Below are positions 18,905 to 27,621 of a DNA stretch of 64,000 bases, in pieces. Under the pieces are notes generated by a model. That model was not told where the DNA came from. It ran no database searches and saw nothing but the letters and a program-made list of their open reading frames with translations. A program made the translations under genes and the position numbers. Each line of letters starts with the position of its first letter. Position 1 is the stretch's first letter. The DNA is from Flavobacterium flavigenum (GTDB lineage Bacteria > Bacteroidota > Bacteroidia > Flavobacteriales > Flavobacteriaceae), in the NCBI RefSeq assembly GCF_027111255.2, contig NZ_CP114285.2, forward strand, positions 2,852,001 to 2,916,000. Reading direction: 5' to 3'.

Positions 18905-20725
18905 ATGAGACGTTTATTATCCATTACTGTTTTTTCGTTATTTATATTGTTGTTGCTACCTTTTAAAATAGCAGCACAGGATACTATTTCAAAAAAGAAA
19001 GCGATCCGTGTATCAAAAATGAGCAAAGCAGCAAAAAACTTAGAGAAGTCCCTGGATGTAAACGATGAAGGACAAATTGCCAAAAACTATGAAACGCTGG
19101 CAAATGAATTTCTAAATAAAGGGAATAATGTAAAGGCGGAGGAATATTATAAAAAAGCATTGACAAGTTATACAAAACTTAAGCTTACTGAAGACAAGGT
19201 CCGTGTTACGAGAAATCTTGCAAAAGTTCAGGAAAACCAAAAAAACTTTGATTTAGCAATTAAAAATTATGAAGCCGCAGGTTCATTGGCAAAAGATGCT
19301 TCTGAAGAAAAAATCAATATAAATGATGCCAATCGTTTACGTAATAGTTCAAATCCCGCCAGTCAAACCGATTATGTCGATTCGAATATTGAATTGCTGA
19401 AAAAAGAAAATAAAAGCAAGGAAGTTACGGAAGCTTATGTCCAGAAAGCGCAGAATTCATTAGACCTTAAAGATAAAAAGGTTGCCATAGAAAGCTATAA
19501 AAAAGCCCTTGTGTATGCAAAAGACAAACCTGAAGCTGTAATTAAAATCAAAAACGAAATTGCCAAAGTTTACGCATCAGATAATCAGTTTGAAGAAGCA
19601 ATTGGCATTAACGAAAAGCTTTTGGCGGAAGCCGTCACAAAACAGGATTTTAATACCCAAATAAAACAATTACAATCGCTGGCTTCGCTTTATTTAAAAA
19701 AAGAAGAACCAAACAAAGCCGTTTTATCATTGAAAGAAGCGTATGATTTGGCCTCCCGTAAAGGAAATTCAGCAGAAGCGAAAAAAACGTTATTAGAACT
19801 GGTGCAATATTATAAAGCTGAAGGAAATGAAAAAGAAAGCATGGCGCTTTATGAAGGATTTCTTAAAAATTTCGATCAGTTAATCCAATCGGATACGACC
19901 TTAATTAATACTAAAAAATTCCAGATTACCGAAGGTAAAATTCGCCAGCTGGAAAAAGAAAAATCGCTTAAAGATGAGTTAATCACAAAGAAAAACACCT
20001 TCAATTATTTTTTAATAGGATCTGTTATATTGCTCTTGGTTCTGTTTCTTTTTATTGTAAAATCGCTTTATTCCATCAAAACAAAAAACAAAGAAATCGC
20101 TTTGCAGTCATTACGCCGGGAAATGAATCCGCATTTTATTTTCAACAGTTTAAATAGTGTGAATCAGTTTATTTCTGAAAATAAGGAACTCGAAGCTAAT
20201 AAATATCTCACTTCCTACTCTACTTTAATGCGCGATATGATGGAAAACTCTAATAAGGATTTCATTATTTTGGATAAAGAAGTGGAACGGTTACAAAAAT
20301 ACCTGGATCTCGAACATTTGCGTTTTCAGGATAAATTTGATTTTGAAATTACGGTGGATAAAGAACTAGATGCCGAAACTGTTTTTGTACCCAATATGAT
20401 CATTCAGCCACACTTAGAAAATGCGATTTGGCATGGTTTGCGTTATCTGGATAAAAAGGGATTTTTACATCTAAAATTTCAATTAAGCGAGGGAAAAGTA
20501 AATGTAATTATTGAAGACAACGGAATTGGTTTAACCAAAAGCCAGGAACTTAAAACCAGTAATCAGAAAGTACATGAATCACGAGGGCTCAACAATACAA
20601 AAGAGCGAATCAGTTTGCTGAATGAATTGTATAAGAAGAACATTTCTTTTGCAATCAAAGAGAAAGAATTGCCCGAATCCGGAACTGTAGTTGAAATCAT
20701 TTTTCCATTAATCGATACGATATGA
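18905..20725 (+). CDS. TPR sensor histidine kinase, LytS/YehU family
   Basis: The 606-aa product begins with a signal peptide (about 1-24, IAAQD) and a periplasmic region of tetratricopeptide-like helices (about 30-340). One transmembrane helix lies near 370-390 (FLIGSVILLLVLFLFIV). The cytoplasmic part is a His_kinase/HATPase pair: phospho-acceptor box RREMNPHFIFNSLNSVNQF, N box ENAIWHGL, G box IEDNGIGL. The start is ATG 18905. The 3' end overlaps the response-regulator gene by four bases (ATGA), which implies translational coupling and a cognate pair. The signal is unknown. The neighbouring divergent wall-related lipoproteins are a possible target but this is only context. Confidence 0.92.
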   Translation: MRRLLSITVFSLFILLLLPFKIAAQDTISKKKAIRVSKMSKAAKNLEKSLDVNDEGQIAKNYETLANEFLNKGNNVKAEEYYKKALTSYTKLKLTEDKVRVTRNLAKVQENQKNFDLAIKNYEAAGSLAKDASEEKININDANRLRNSSNPASQTDYVDSNIELLKKENKSKEVTEAYVQKAQNSLDLKDKKVAIESYKKALVYAKDKPEAVIKIKNEIAKVYASDNQFEEAIGINEKLLAEAVTKQDFNTQIKQLQSLASLYLKKEEPNKAVLSLKEAYDLASRKGNSAEAKKTLLELVQYYKAEGNEKESMALYEGFLKNFDQLIQSDTTLINTKKFQITEGKIRQLEKEKSLKDELITKKNTFNYFLIGSVILLLVLFLFIVKSLYSIKTKNKEIALQSLRREMNPHFIFNSLNSVNQFISENKELEANKYLTSYSTLMRDMMENSNKDFIILDKEVERLQKYLDLEHLRFQDKFDFEITVDKELDAETVFVPNMIIQPHLENAIWHGLRYLDKKGFLHLKFQLSEGKVNVIIEDNGIGLTKSQELKTSNQKVHESRGLNNTKERISLLNELYKKNISFAIKEKELPESGTVVEIIFPLIDTI

Positions 20726-21471
20726 TGCCTTTTAAAAAGATAAAAAGTGTAATTGTAGAAGATGAACTGGCAGCACGAGAAGTGCTCAAAAATTATCTGA
20801 GCAAATATTGTCCACAAGTAGAGGTAGTTGGTGAAGCACAGAACATAAAAGAAGCGGTTCCGTTGTTACATGAAATTCAGCCACAATTGGTTTTTCTGGA
20901 TGTGGAAATGCCTTTCGGGAATGCTTTTGATGTTTTGGAAGCCTGTAAAGACCTGCAATTCGAAACCATATTTGTAACAGCTTTTTCTGAATATTCCTTA
21001 AAAGCCTTAAATCAAAGTGCTGCTTACTATCTTTTAAAACCTATTTCTATAGAAGAATTGATTGTAGCTGTAAACAAGGTGCATCATCAAATCATGAATC
21101 AGGAAATCTTTAACCGGAATAAAATTATTGTCGAAAATTTTCATGAGTCAAAACCTGAAAAACAACAGGTCATCCTGCCAACTCTGGAAGGATTTGAAGT
21201 CGTAAAAATGGAAGAAATCGTACGACTTCGAGGTAACGGCAACTTCACCGATTTGTATTTGAATAATGGCAGTAAAAAAATGGTCTGCCGGTTTTTAAAA
21301 CACTTTTCAGAGATTCTGCCATTGCCTTTTATACGTGTCCACAAATCACATATTATCAATATGAATTGTGTGAAATCGTATAATAAAGGAGGAATCATAA
21401 CGCTCAATAATGGATCTGAAATTGAAGTTTCACCAACTTACAAGGAAGAGTTTTTGAAGAATTTTAAATAG
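20722..21471 (+). CDS. LytTR-family response regulator
   Basis: The 249-aa product has a receiver domain (about 7-125) with acidic pocket ED near 13-14, phospho-acceptor Asp60 in FLDVEMP, Thr86 and Lys106 in LLKPIS. A LytTR DNA-binding domain follows (about 150-249; FIRVHKSHIINMNCVKSY, ITLNNGSEIEVSPTYKEEF). It would be phosphorylated by the overlapping LytS-type kinase and bind direct-repeat sites. A second ATG three bases downstream (20725) is an alternative start. No target site is evident; the gap after it carries only a palindromic repeat. Confidence 0.93.
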   Translation: MMPFKKIKSVIVEDELAAREVLKNYLSKYCPQVEVVGEAQNIKEAVPLLHEIQPQLVFLDVEMPFGNAFDVLEACKDLQFETIFVTAFSEYSLKALNQSAAYYLLKPISIEELIVAVNKVHHQIMNQEIFNRNKIIVENFHESKPEKQQVILPTLEGFEVVKMEEIVRLRGNGNFTDLYLNNGSKKMVCRFLKHFSEILPLPFIRVHKSHIINMNCVKSYNKGGIITLNNGSEIEVSPTYKEEFLKNFK

Positions 21472-21507
21472 TGTTGCCACAAGGCAGAAATTTTTAACCC
21501 CCAATAT

Positions 21508-21599
21508 TGTCATTTCGACCTTTTGGGAGAAATCACACTAGAAACTCGACAACAGTGAGTTGCGCTCCCTCAGTGATTTCTCCTTTCGTCGAAATGACA
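21508..21599. repeat. REP/MITE-like palindromic intergenic element
   Basis: The outer arms TGTCATTTCGAC and GTCGAAATGACA are perfect complements, and the inner arms gagaaatcac and gtgatttctc pair as well, around a ~40-base centre. I recognise this GTCGAAATGACA/GAGAAATCAC arrangement as a dispersed intergenic element of flavobacterial genomes, likely mobilised by REP-associated transposases; that attribution is from memory. It may also act as a terminator between the regulator and the convergent GT51 gene. Confidence 0.75.
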
Positions 21600-21634
21600 A
21601 ACCTTAACAATAAGTTTATAATCATCACAAAATT

Positions 21635-23599
21635 CTATAAATCAAACTCATCATTCACTGACAAAGAATCAACAGGAATCTGAGTCGAATCCGGCACTTT
21701 AATTTTGATTAAAGAACGTGCATTGCCAGATATGTACACCGGCAATTGACCAAGTGTATCCTCCGGAACCAAAAGACCTCTGCGGAACATCAAATTCTTT
21801 AAGAATTTTTGATTTTGCAAGGCGTAATCTTTAAGGTTTCCCTGATCATTAAACTGATACATGAATTTTCGAGGCTTTGGGATAATCGTTGCCAGGTATA
21901 AACATTCATCAACACTTAAATCAGATGGACTTTTCTGGAAATAAAACTGACTTGCTTCTCCAATTCCGTACACATTTGGTCCCCATTCAATAATATTGAA
22001 ATACACTTCCAGCATTCTTTCTTTACTTACAATTCGGTTATTTTCTAAAATATAGACCAATAAAATTTCTTCCAGCTTTCGCGAAAGTGTTTTTTCACGA
22101 GTTAAAAAAACGTTTTTAATCAACTGCATACTAATGGTACTGGCGCCACGAGAGAATTTTTTCGTCCTGATGTTTTTTAGAATCGACTGCTTGAAAGCTT
22201 CATTGATGAATCCGCGGTGCGAAAAGAATGACGGATCTTCGGTCGTCAATACACATTTTTGCAAATAAGGTGATATCTGATCCAAAGGCGTATAATTAGG
22301 ATTTGCAGCTCCTACTAAAACAGGACGCTGCAATACATTCTGAATAATAGCACGATAAACAAACTCACCGTTTAGTTTATTCAGATTAGCTTCTCCGTAT
22401 TTCGTAATTCTAAGATTCTCTTTATTAAGTTTACTGTCAAAAACTAAAGTATTAGGTTTGTTTTTATTGAATTTAAAATCCAGTTTATAATCAAAATTAC
22501 CAGTCGCTTCCATTCCCTGAAAATGCGTAAACAATCCATCAGGCAATGAAACAATAAAATCCTGTGCCTTCATTTTAGGAATATCCACTTTCAAAGTATA
22601 AACTGTATCCGATTCTGTATTGTACGAAACATACGGTTTCACTTTTATTTTGTTGAGCTGCATGGTTGATGTGCTGTCAATCGAAATAAAATCAGATCCT
22701 AATAAAAAGCGATAATCAAATCGTGCATTTTTTATGACAACATCCTTACTCGCAATTTTAGGATGGTTAATTTTTAAATTGGCAATAGAAGTATATCCGT
22801 CAATATGTAACTCGCTTCCGTCTTTATCAATATTAGCAACATTTAAGCGTATCGAATCAAAACTTGCTTTTAAATTATACCGTTCGTCTAAATAAGGAAC
22901 TCTGATAGCTCCGGTATCCAGATTGAAAAACCTAATGTCCGCTTTTTTATTTCTTGGATCAGCAAAACCTTTTATATTCCAGCGCTGATCAAAATTTTTG
23001 CTTTGAACATGCAAATTTGTGGTTAGTTGTTTGTTCTGCAAAACCAGTTTATTAATAGCAATACTTGCTTTTTTACCATTGTCATCAATTTTGAAATCCA
23101 GGTTTTCCAGTTTCATATCGGTCGGAACCAGATTCAGTAATTTTGTAATAATGCGATAAGCAACATCAGCATATTTACGTTTTTCATCTGATGTTTCTTC
23201 AGTATCATTCTTTTTCAGAAAGGCATCAAAATTTCGAATCTTACCTTTTTTAACTAATTGAATGTAACCGTCGTTAATTTTTAAAGTGCCGAGCTGTACA
23301 TCACCAATTAACAGATTACTAAGGCTTATGGTAGTTTCTACCTGTTTAATATTGAAAAGAGTGTCAGCATTTTTTGGAACTAAAACAATATCAGTAAATT
23401 TAACTCCCGACAAACCATCAAAAGAAGCTTCCTTTATTGAAAAATCACTATTGTAATCAACAACCATTTTGTGCGTTACCTTTGCAATAACTTGTTTTAA
23501 AAGCGAATTACGAAAAGAGTATAATCCGATACAAAGCAAAATAAACACTACCAGAAGTATTTTAAGAGCTTTGACTATTTTTTGTTTTGGAAATCGCAT
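21635..23599 (-). CDS. AsmA-like/GT51 fusion: peptidoglycan glycosyltransferase
   Basis: The 654-aa product has an N-terminal membrane anchor (about 12-30) and a long beta-rich periplasmic region (about 35-425) resembling AsmA-type proteins (GVKFTDIVLVPK, LGTLKINDGYIQL). From about 440 a complete GT51 domain follows: TEDPSFFSHRGF with the catalytic Glu, RGASTISMQLIKN, RKLEEILL, ERMLEVYFNIIEWG and LSVDECLYLATIIPKP. GT51 enzymes polymerise lipid II into glycan strands. There is no transpeptidase domain, so it is monofunctional. The usual STIxQQ motif reads STISMQ. It lies 17 bases after radA in an apparent esterase-radA-GT51 operon. Confidence 0.88.
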   Translation of the reverse strand: MRFPKQKIVKALKILLVVFILLCIGLYSFRNSLLKQVIAKVTHKMVVDYNSDFSIKEASFDGLSGVKFTDIVLVPKNADTLFNIKQVETTISLSNLLIGDVQLGTLKINDGYIQLVKKGKIRNFDAFLKKNDTEETSDEKRKYADVAYRIITKLLNLVPTDMKLENLDFKIDDNGKKASIAINKLVLQNKQLTTNLHVQSKNFDQRWNIKGFADPRNKKADIRFFNLDTGAIRVPYLDERYNLKASFDSIRLNVANIDKDGSELHIDGYTSIANLKINHPKIASKDVVIKNARFDYRFLLGSDFISIDSTSTMQLNKIKVKPYVSYNTESDTVYTLKVDIPKMKAQDFIVSLPDGLFTHFQGMEATGNFDYKLDFKFNKNKPNTLVFDSKLNKENLRITKYGEANLNKLNGEFVYRAIIQNVLQRPVLVGAANPNYTPLDQISPYLQKCVLTTEDPSFFSHRGFINEAFKQSILKNIRTKKFSRGASTISMQLIKNVFLTREKTLSRKLEEILLVYILENNRIVSKERMLEVYFNIIEWGPNVYGIGEASQFYFQKSPSDLSVDECLYLATIIPKPRKFMYQFNDQGNLKDYALQNQKFLKNLMFRRGLLVPEDTLGQLPVYISGNARSLIKIKVPDSTQIPVDSLSVNDEFDL

Positions 23600-23616
23600 A
23601 AAGAAATTTATAAAAA

Positions 23617-24978
23617 TTAACCAAACAGAATACTTGCCACATCTTCAATTTTAGCTACAAGTTCAATTTTAATACCTGTATTTTTCAGGGCAATTTTATT
23701 ATATCTGGATACAAAGATAGTATTGAAACCTAATTTTTCAGCTTCCTGAATACGCTGATCTACACGGTTAACAGGTCGAATTTCACCCGAAAGACCTACT
23801 TCACCGGCAAAACAGAAACCTTTTGTAACCGGAATATCTTCATTAGAGGATAAAATGGCAGCCACAACAGCCAAATCAATCGCAGGATCATCAACAGAAA
23901 TTCCACCCGTCACATTCAGGAAAACGTCTTTTGCGCCTAATCTAAAACCGGCTCTTTTTTCAAGAACAGCTAAAATCATATTAAGCCTTTTGGCATTGTA
24001 ACCTGTTGTACTTCGTTGTGGCGTTCCGTAAACAGCTGTGCTAACCAGCGATTGTATTTCAATCATCAACGAACGCATGCCCTCCATAGTTGTAGCAATA
24101 GCAGTTCCCGACATTTCTTCATCTTTATGCGAAATCAAAATTTCCGATGGATTGCTTACTTCTCGTAAACCGCTTCCCAGCATTTCGTAAATGCCCAATT
24201 CAGCAGTTGAACCAAAACGGTTTTTTAGGGAACGTAAAATTCGATAAACATGATTTCTGTCGCCTTCAAATTGTAAAACGGTATCCACCATATGCTCCAG
24301 AATTTTTGGCCCGGCAATATTTCCATCCTTGGTAATATGCCCGATCAAAATAACAGGAATATTGGTTTCTTTTGCAAATTTGATCAACTCGGCTGTAGTT
24401 TCCCTAATTTGAGAAATACTTCCCGCAGTAGATTCGATATAATCAGTATGAAGTGTCTGAATCGAATCAATAATTACAATTTCAGGCTGAATTGCTTCAA
24501 TCTGTTTGAAAATATTTTGCGTTTTGGTTTCCGTGAGGATATAACAATTATCACTGTCTGGCGTAATTCTTTCTGCACGCATTTTTATTTGTTTCTGGCT
24601 TTCTTCACCGGAAACATACAAAGTTTTGTAAGGTAATTTTAATGAAATTTGCAGCAAAAGAGTACTTTTACCAATCCCGGGTTCGCCACCCAAAAGTGTT
24701 AAAGATCCGGGAACTATTCCTCCACCCAGTACCCGGTTCAGTTCACCGTCAGTAGTATCCATTCGGATTTCCTGAGCCGAATCGATTTCATTAATTTTTA
24801 AAGGCCGAGGTGCTTTTCCTGTTGGGGTTGGTTCACTTTTCCAGGCTACTTTTTCCTGCTTCTGAATAATTTCTTCGGCAATAGTATTCCATTCCTTACA
24901 GGCGTTGCACTGCCCCTGCCATTTGGCATATTGTGTACCACAGTTTTGGCAAAAGAAGGAAGTTTTAACTTTAGACAT
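23617..24978 (-). CDS. radA: DNA repair protein RadA
   Basis: The 453-aa product has all RadA/Sms parts in order: an N-terminal zinc finger CxxC...CxxC (FCQNCGTQY, CNACKEWN), a RecA-like ATPase core with Walker A GGEPGIGKST near residue 95 and Walker B IVIIDSIQT, the diagnostic KNRFGS motif, and a C-terminal Lon-like domain (GAKDVFLNVTGG). RadA is a hexameric helicase that processes recombination intermediates with RecA. The ATG overlaps the stop codon of the upstream esterase gene by one base (TAATG), so translation is likely coupled. Confidence 0.96.
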   Translation of the reverse strand: MSKVKTSFFCQNCGTQYAKWQGQCNACKEWNTIAEEIIQKQEKVAWKSEPTPTGKAPRPLKINEIDSAQEIRMDTTDGELNRVLGGGIVPGSLTLLGGEPGIGKSTLLLQISLKLPYKTLYVSGEESQKQIKMRAERITPDSDNCYILTETKTQNIFKQIEAIQPEIVIIDSIQTLHTDYIESTAGSISQIRETTAELIKFAKETNIPVILIGHITKDGNIAGPKILEHMVDTVLQFEGDRNHVYRILRSLKNRFGSTAELGIYEMLGSGLREVSNPSEILISHKDEEMSGTAIATTMEGMRSLMIEIQSLVSTAVYGTPQRSTTGYNAKRLNMILAVLEKRAGFRLGAKDVFLNVTGGISVDDPAIDLAVVAAILSSNEDIPVTKGFCFAGEVGLSGEIRPVNRVDQRIQEAEKLGFNTIFVSRYNKIALKNTGIKIELVAKIEDVASILFG

Positions 24979-26135
24979 TATTTTGATTTTTTGGCAAGCG
25001 TATTCATTTCATCAATTTTCTCGTACATCATATCTTTTGTCAGCTCACCAATTGGCTGCATTTGTGAAGCATTTTGATATCTTTTTGATGCTCTTTTCGG
25101 ATCACCTCTTTTTTCATACATCAAACCTAATTCGTACTCTCCCAACATTGCCAAAGGATAATCAACATTTGCAATTTCTGCCATTTTCTCTAACTCATCG
25201 TAGGCATTTCTTTTCAAAATAAGATTTTCAACAACTTTAAAATCATTTATTCTAACAGGAATATCGACACCCAAAACTTCTGACATCGTATTGTATTTAT
25301 TTTCTAAATAATTAGCATAGCCCGATTGGAGTATAGCGATCTTATCTTTAAACTCAACCGAATTAATAGGTTTGTAAACCTCAAAAATATGATACAAAGC
25401 ATTTGGAATAGAGTATAAAACTTCTGAATAATGAGTCGAATTTTTAAACACATCATATTTAAAGTTGACCAAAGGATTATTAGCAATTTTAATATTGCCG
25501 GCTAACTTTTCTATTGGTTCTTTTATTTTAGTAATATCTCCGTCTGCCGCTGATAAATAATAAAAAAATGGTTCTTTTACTTTCGCAAATTTCTCAGGTA
25601 TACGTACTTCCATTTTTGGTGCAAGCTCAGGACTTAAACATATATAGCCATTAAAAAGAGGGATTTCTTTATATAAAAAGAAGTTTGTAAAACTGGCTGT
25701 TATATCATGTCCTGCAATAATCCTGAAAGGAGCGGTACGATATTGTTTTTCAATATAAGGAACCAATTCAGCTCCGATGAATTCAAAAAATTCTGCACCT
25801 TTTTCAAACGGAACACCCTGATTTTGATCGATTGTAGAATCATCATGGCGTTCTCCGTCGTGATTTTGGTGAATTCCGATAATAATCATTTCAGGTAAGT
25901 CATCCCAGTAAACACCGTAGCTTAAAGCTCCTGAAAAAGCATCAAACAGATAATCTCCATCCAGCAAATACAAAACAGGGTATTTCTTAGAGGGACTTGT
26001 TTCATAAGAGGCAGGAAGTCCAATAGTAATTCTTCTGTCAGCACCCAGTTTTTCAGATTTAACGGTATCGAATTTCTTTTGTGAAAAAACTGACGCAGAG
26101 AGTAATAAAGCAAAAAACAAATAAACTTTTTTCAT
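24978..26135 (-). CDS. Secreted alpha/beta-hydrolase of the esterase D family
   Basis: The product (385 aa from ATG 26135) starts with a signal peptide (MKKVYLFFALLLSASVFSQ). The longer frame from 26258 would bury this signal behind 41 residues and is rejected. The catalytic domain (about 20-270) has the PF00756 look: KYPVLYLLDGDYLFD, IIIGIHQN, and AGHDITASFTNFF at the nucleophile elbow, where the expected GxSxG serine is not obvious (GHDIT). A C-terminal helical TPR-like segment with YELGLMYEKRGDPKRA follows. The substrate is unknown, and the odd elbow leaves catalytic activity in doubt. It is translationally coupled to radA. Confidence 0.8.
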   Translation of the reverse strand: MKKVYLFFALLLSASVFSQKKFDTVKSEKLGADRRITIGLPASYETSPSKKYPVLYLLDGDYLFDAFSGALSYGVYWDDLPEMIIIGIHQNHDGERHDDSTIDQNQGVPFEKGAEFFEFIGAELVPYIEKQYRTAPFRIIAGHDITASFTNFFLYKEIPLFNGYICLSPELAPKMEVRIPEKFAKVKEPFFYYLSAADGDITKIKEPIEKLAGNIKIANNPLVNFKYDVFKNSTHYSEVLYSIPNALYHIFEVYKPINSVEFKDKIAILQSGYANYLENKYNTMSEVLGVDIPVRINDFKVVENLILKRNAYDELEKMAEIANVDYPLAMLGEYELGLMYEKRGDPKRASKRYQNASQMQPIGELTKDMMYEKIDEMNTLAKKSK

Positions 26136-26299
26136 GAATTGGGGAAAATTAAAAAGTATTAAAATAAGATGGCAATATAATACTTTATTTGCTTTTTTGT
26201 TAAAGAGGGCTTTTAAAAAGAAAAGAAATTTAAGACAAAAGAAATCTGCTTTGTGCAAAATAAATTTGACAAATAAAAAAAATTAAAAAGAAGTAGTGA

Positions 26300-26650
26300 T
26301 TAAGTTAGGGAATTATCATTTTCATTAGGAAAAACAATCCATGGTTTGAAGGTTTTAGCTTCTTCAAATTCCAGGGTTGCATAGGATATAATAATGATAA
26401 TATCATCTTTTTGAACTTTTCTGGCTGCAGGGCCATTCAGTGTAATTTCGCCTGAATTTCTCTCACCTTTTATAGCGTAAGTTTCAAAACGTTCTCCATT
26501 ATTAATATTAACAATAGATACTTTTTCGCCTTCAATAATATTTGAGGCTTCCAGTAAAGTTTCATCAATAGTAATACTGCCGATATAATTTAAATCAGCC
26601 CCTGTTACTTTAACACGATGAATTTTTGATTTTATAACTTGAATTTGCAT
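26300..26650 (-). CDS. panD: Aspartate 1-decarboxylase
   Basis: The 116-aa product makes beta-alanine from aspartate for pantothenate synthesis. The self-processing Gly24-Ser25 site lies in NYIGSITID, where cleavage makes the pyruvoyl cofactor. [13 protein letters not shown] and the [19 protein letters not shown] block are typical, and the length is normal. It lies 14 bases downstream of panC on the same strand, so panC-panD form an operon that supplies both halves of the pantothenate synthetase reaction. Confidence 0.96.
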   Translation of the reverse strand: MQIQVIKSKIHRVKVTGADLNYIGSITIDETLLEASNIIEGEKVSIVNINNGERFETYAIKGERNSGEITLNGPAARKVQKDDIIIIISYATLEFEEAKTFKPWIVFPNENDNSLT

Positions 26651-26664
26651 GTTGCAAAGGTAAA

Positions 26665-27513
26665 TTAATTTAATGAAATGGTATCAATTAGCCTTATAGA
26701 ATTAACAAATACCGCTATAAATGCACGGTATTTTTTGTCATTAATTTTATGCTCTATTGGTAACAATGTCGATTCGTCAGCAATTACAAAATATTCGAGA
26801 TCAAATCTTTCATTGTCCTTAAAGGAATTTTCTACAAATTCTATAGTTTCCTCCGGGCTTTTAGTACTGAATATTTCTTTAGCTTCGGTCAGGGTTTTGT
26901 AAATAATGGCTGCTTCTTTTCGTTCCTCAGAAGTTAAACGTTCATTTCGCGAACTCATTGCCAATTGGTTTTCTTCTCTAAAAATAGGACAACCTACTAT
27001 TTTAACCTGCAAATTGTTTTTTTCAACCAGTTTTTTCACAATCTGCAATTGCTGAAAATCTTTCTCTCCAAAATACGCATTTGTAGGTGAAACAATTTCA
27101 AACAATCGCTTAACGATAGTTCCAACACCGTTAAAATGTCCAGGTCTGAACTTCCCTTCCATCTGATTTTCTAATCCATCAAAATCAAATGATTGTGAAA
27201 TTGTATTTCCTTCGTAAATATCATCTACAGAAGGAGCATATAAAATTATTTTATCACTTAAACCCCTCATTTTCCTTACATCTTCTTCAAGTGTTCGAGG
27301 ATATTTTTCAAGATCATCAGGATTATTAAATTGTGTAGGATTTACAAAAATACTCACAACAGTATCATCATTTTCTTTAAGCGAACGTTGCATCAAAGCC
27401 AGATGACCCTGGTGTAAAGCACCCATTGTTGGCACAAATCCTACAGTTGAATTTGCTGTTTTGATAGTTTTCAAATAGGCTATCAGGGCTACTTTGCCGT
27501 AGAAAATATGCAT
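26665..27513 (-). CDS. panC: Pantothenate synthetase
   Basis: The product (282 aa from ATG 27513) condenses pantoate with beta-alanine using ATP. The motifs are [18 protein letters not shown] (the HIGH-like HxGH), [18 protein letters not shown], and [19 protein letters not shown] with the KMSKS-like SSRN. I chose ATG 27513 rather than 27543 because a TATGTTTG promoter box overlaps the upstream ATG and because 282 residues is the usual length. It is the first gene of panC-panD and divergent from the GlgA-like gene. Confidence 0.95.
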   Translation of the reverse strand: MHIFYGKVALIAYLKTIKTANSTVGFVPTMGALHQGHLALMQRSLKENDDTVVSIFVNPTQFNNPDDLEKYPRTLEEDVRKMRGLSDKIILYAPSVDDIYEGNTISQSFDFDGLENQMEGKFRPGHFNGVGTIVKRLFEIVSPTNAYFGEKDFQQLQIVKKLVEKNNLQVKIVGCPIFREENQLAMSSRNERLTSEERKEAAIIYKTLTEAKEIFSTKSPEETIEFVENSFKDNERFDLEYFVIADESTLLPIEHKINDKKYRAFIAVFVNSIRLIDTISLN

Positions 27514-27536
27514 GTCGGTATTATTAAAATTTAGTG

Positions 27537-27544
27537 CAAACATA
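27537..27544 (-). promoter_or_regulatory. Promoter -7 box for panC-panD
   Basis: TATGTTTG on the minus strand fits TAnnTTTG and overlaps the first in-frame ATG of the panC frame (27543-27541). Translation should therefore start downstream at 27513. Confidence 0.55.
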
Positions 27545-27575
27545 ATATATTAGTTATAAACTGCATAAATTTTTG

Positions 27576-27583
27576 TAATTTTG
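27576..27583 (+). promoter_or_regulatory. Promoter -7 box for the GlgA-like/DUF4270/glmS operon
   Basis: TAATTTTG fits TAnnTTTG, 38 bases before the ATG at 27622. The -33 element is not clear. Confidence 0.5.
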
Positions 27584-27621
27584 CAACGTTTTTATTACCA
27601 AAAATTAAGTAAATTACTATT

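Noticed and set aside
24292..24636. 114-codon plus-strand ORF inside radA
   Set aside because: It is a shadow of the radA coding strand, whose motifs are unambiguous.
26136..26258. N-terminal extension of the esterase to ATG 26258
   Set aside because: It would place 41 residues before a clear signal peptide that starts at ATG 26135.
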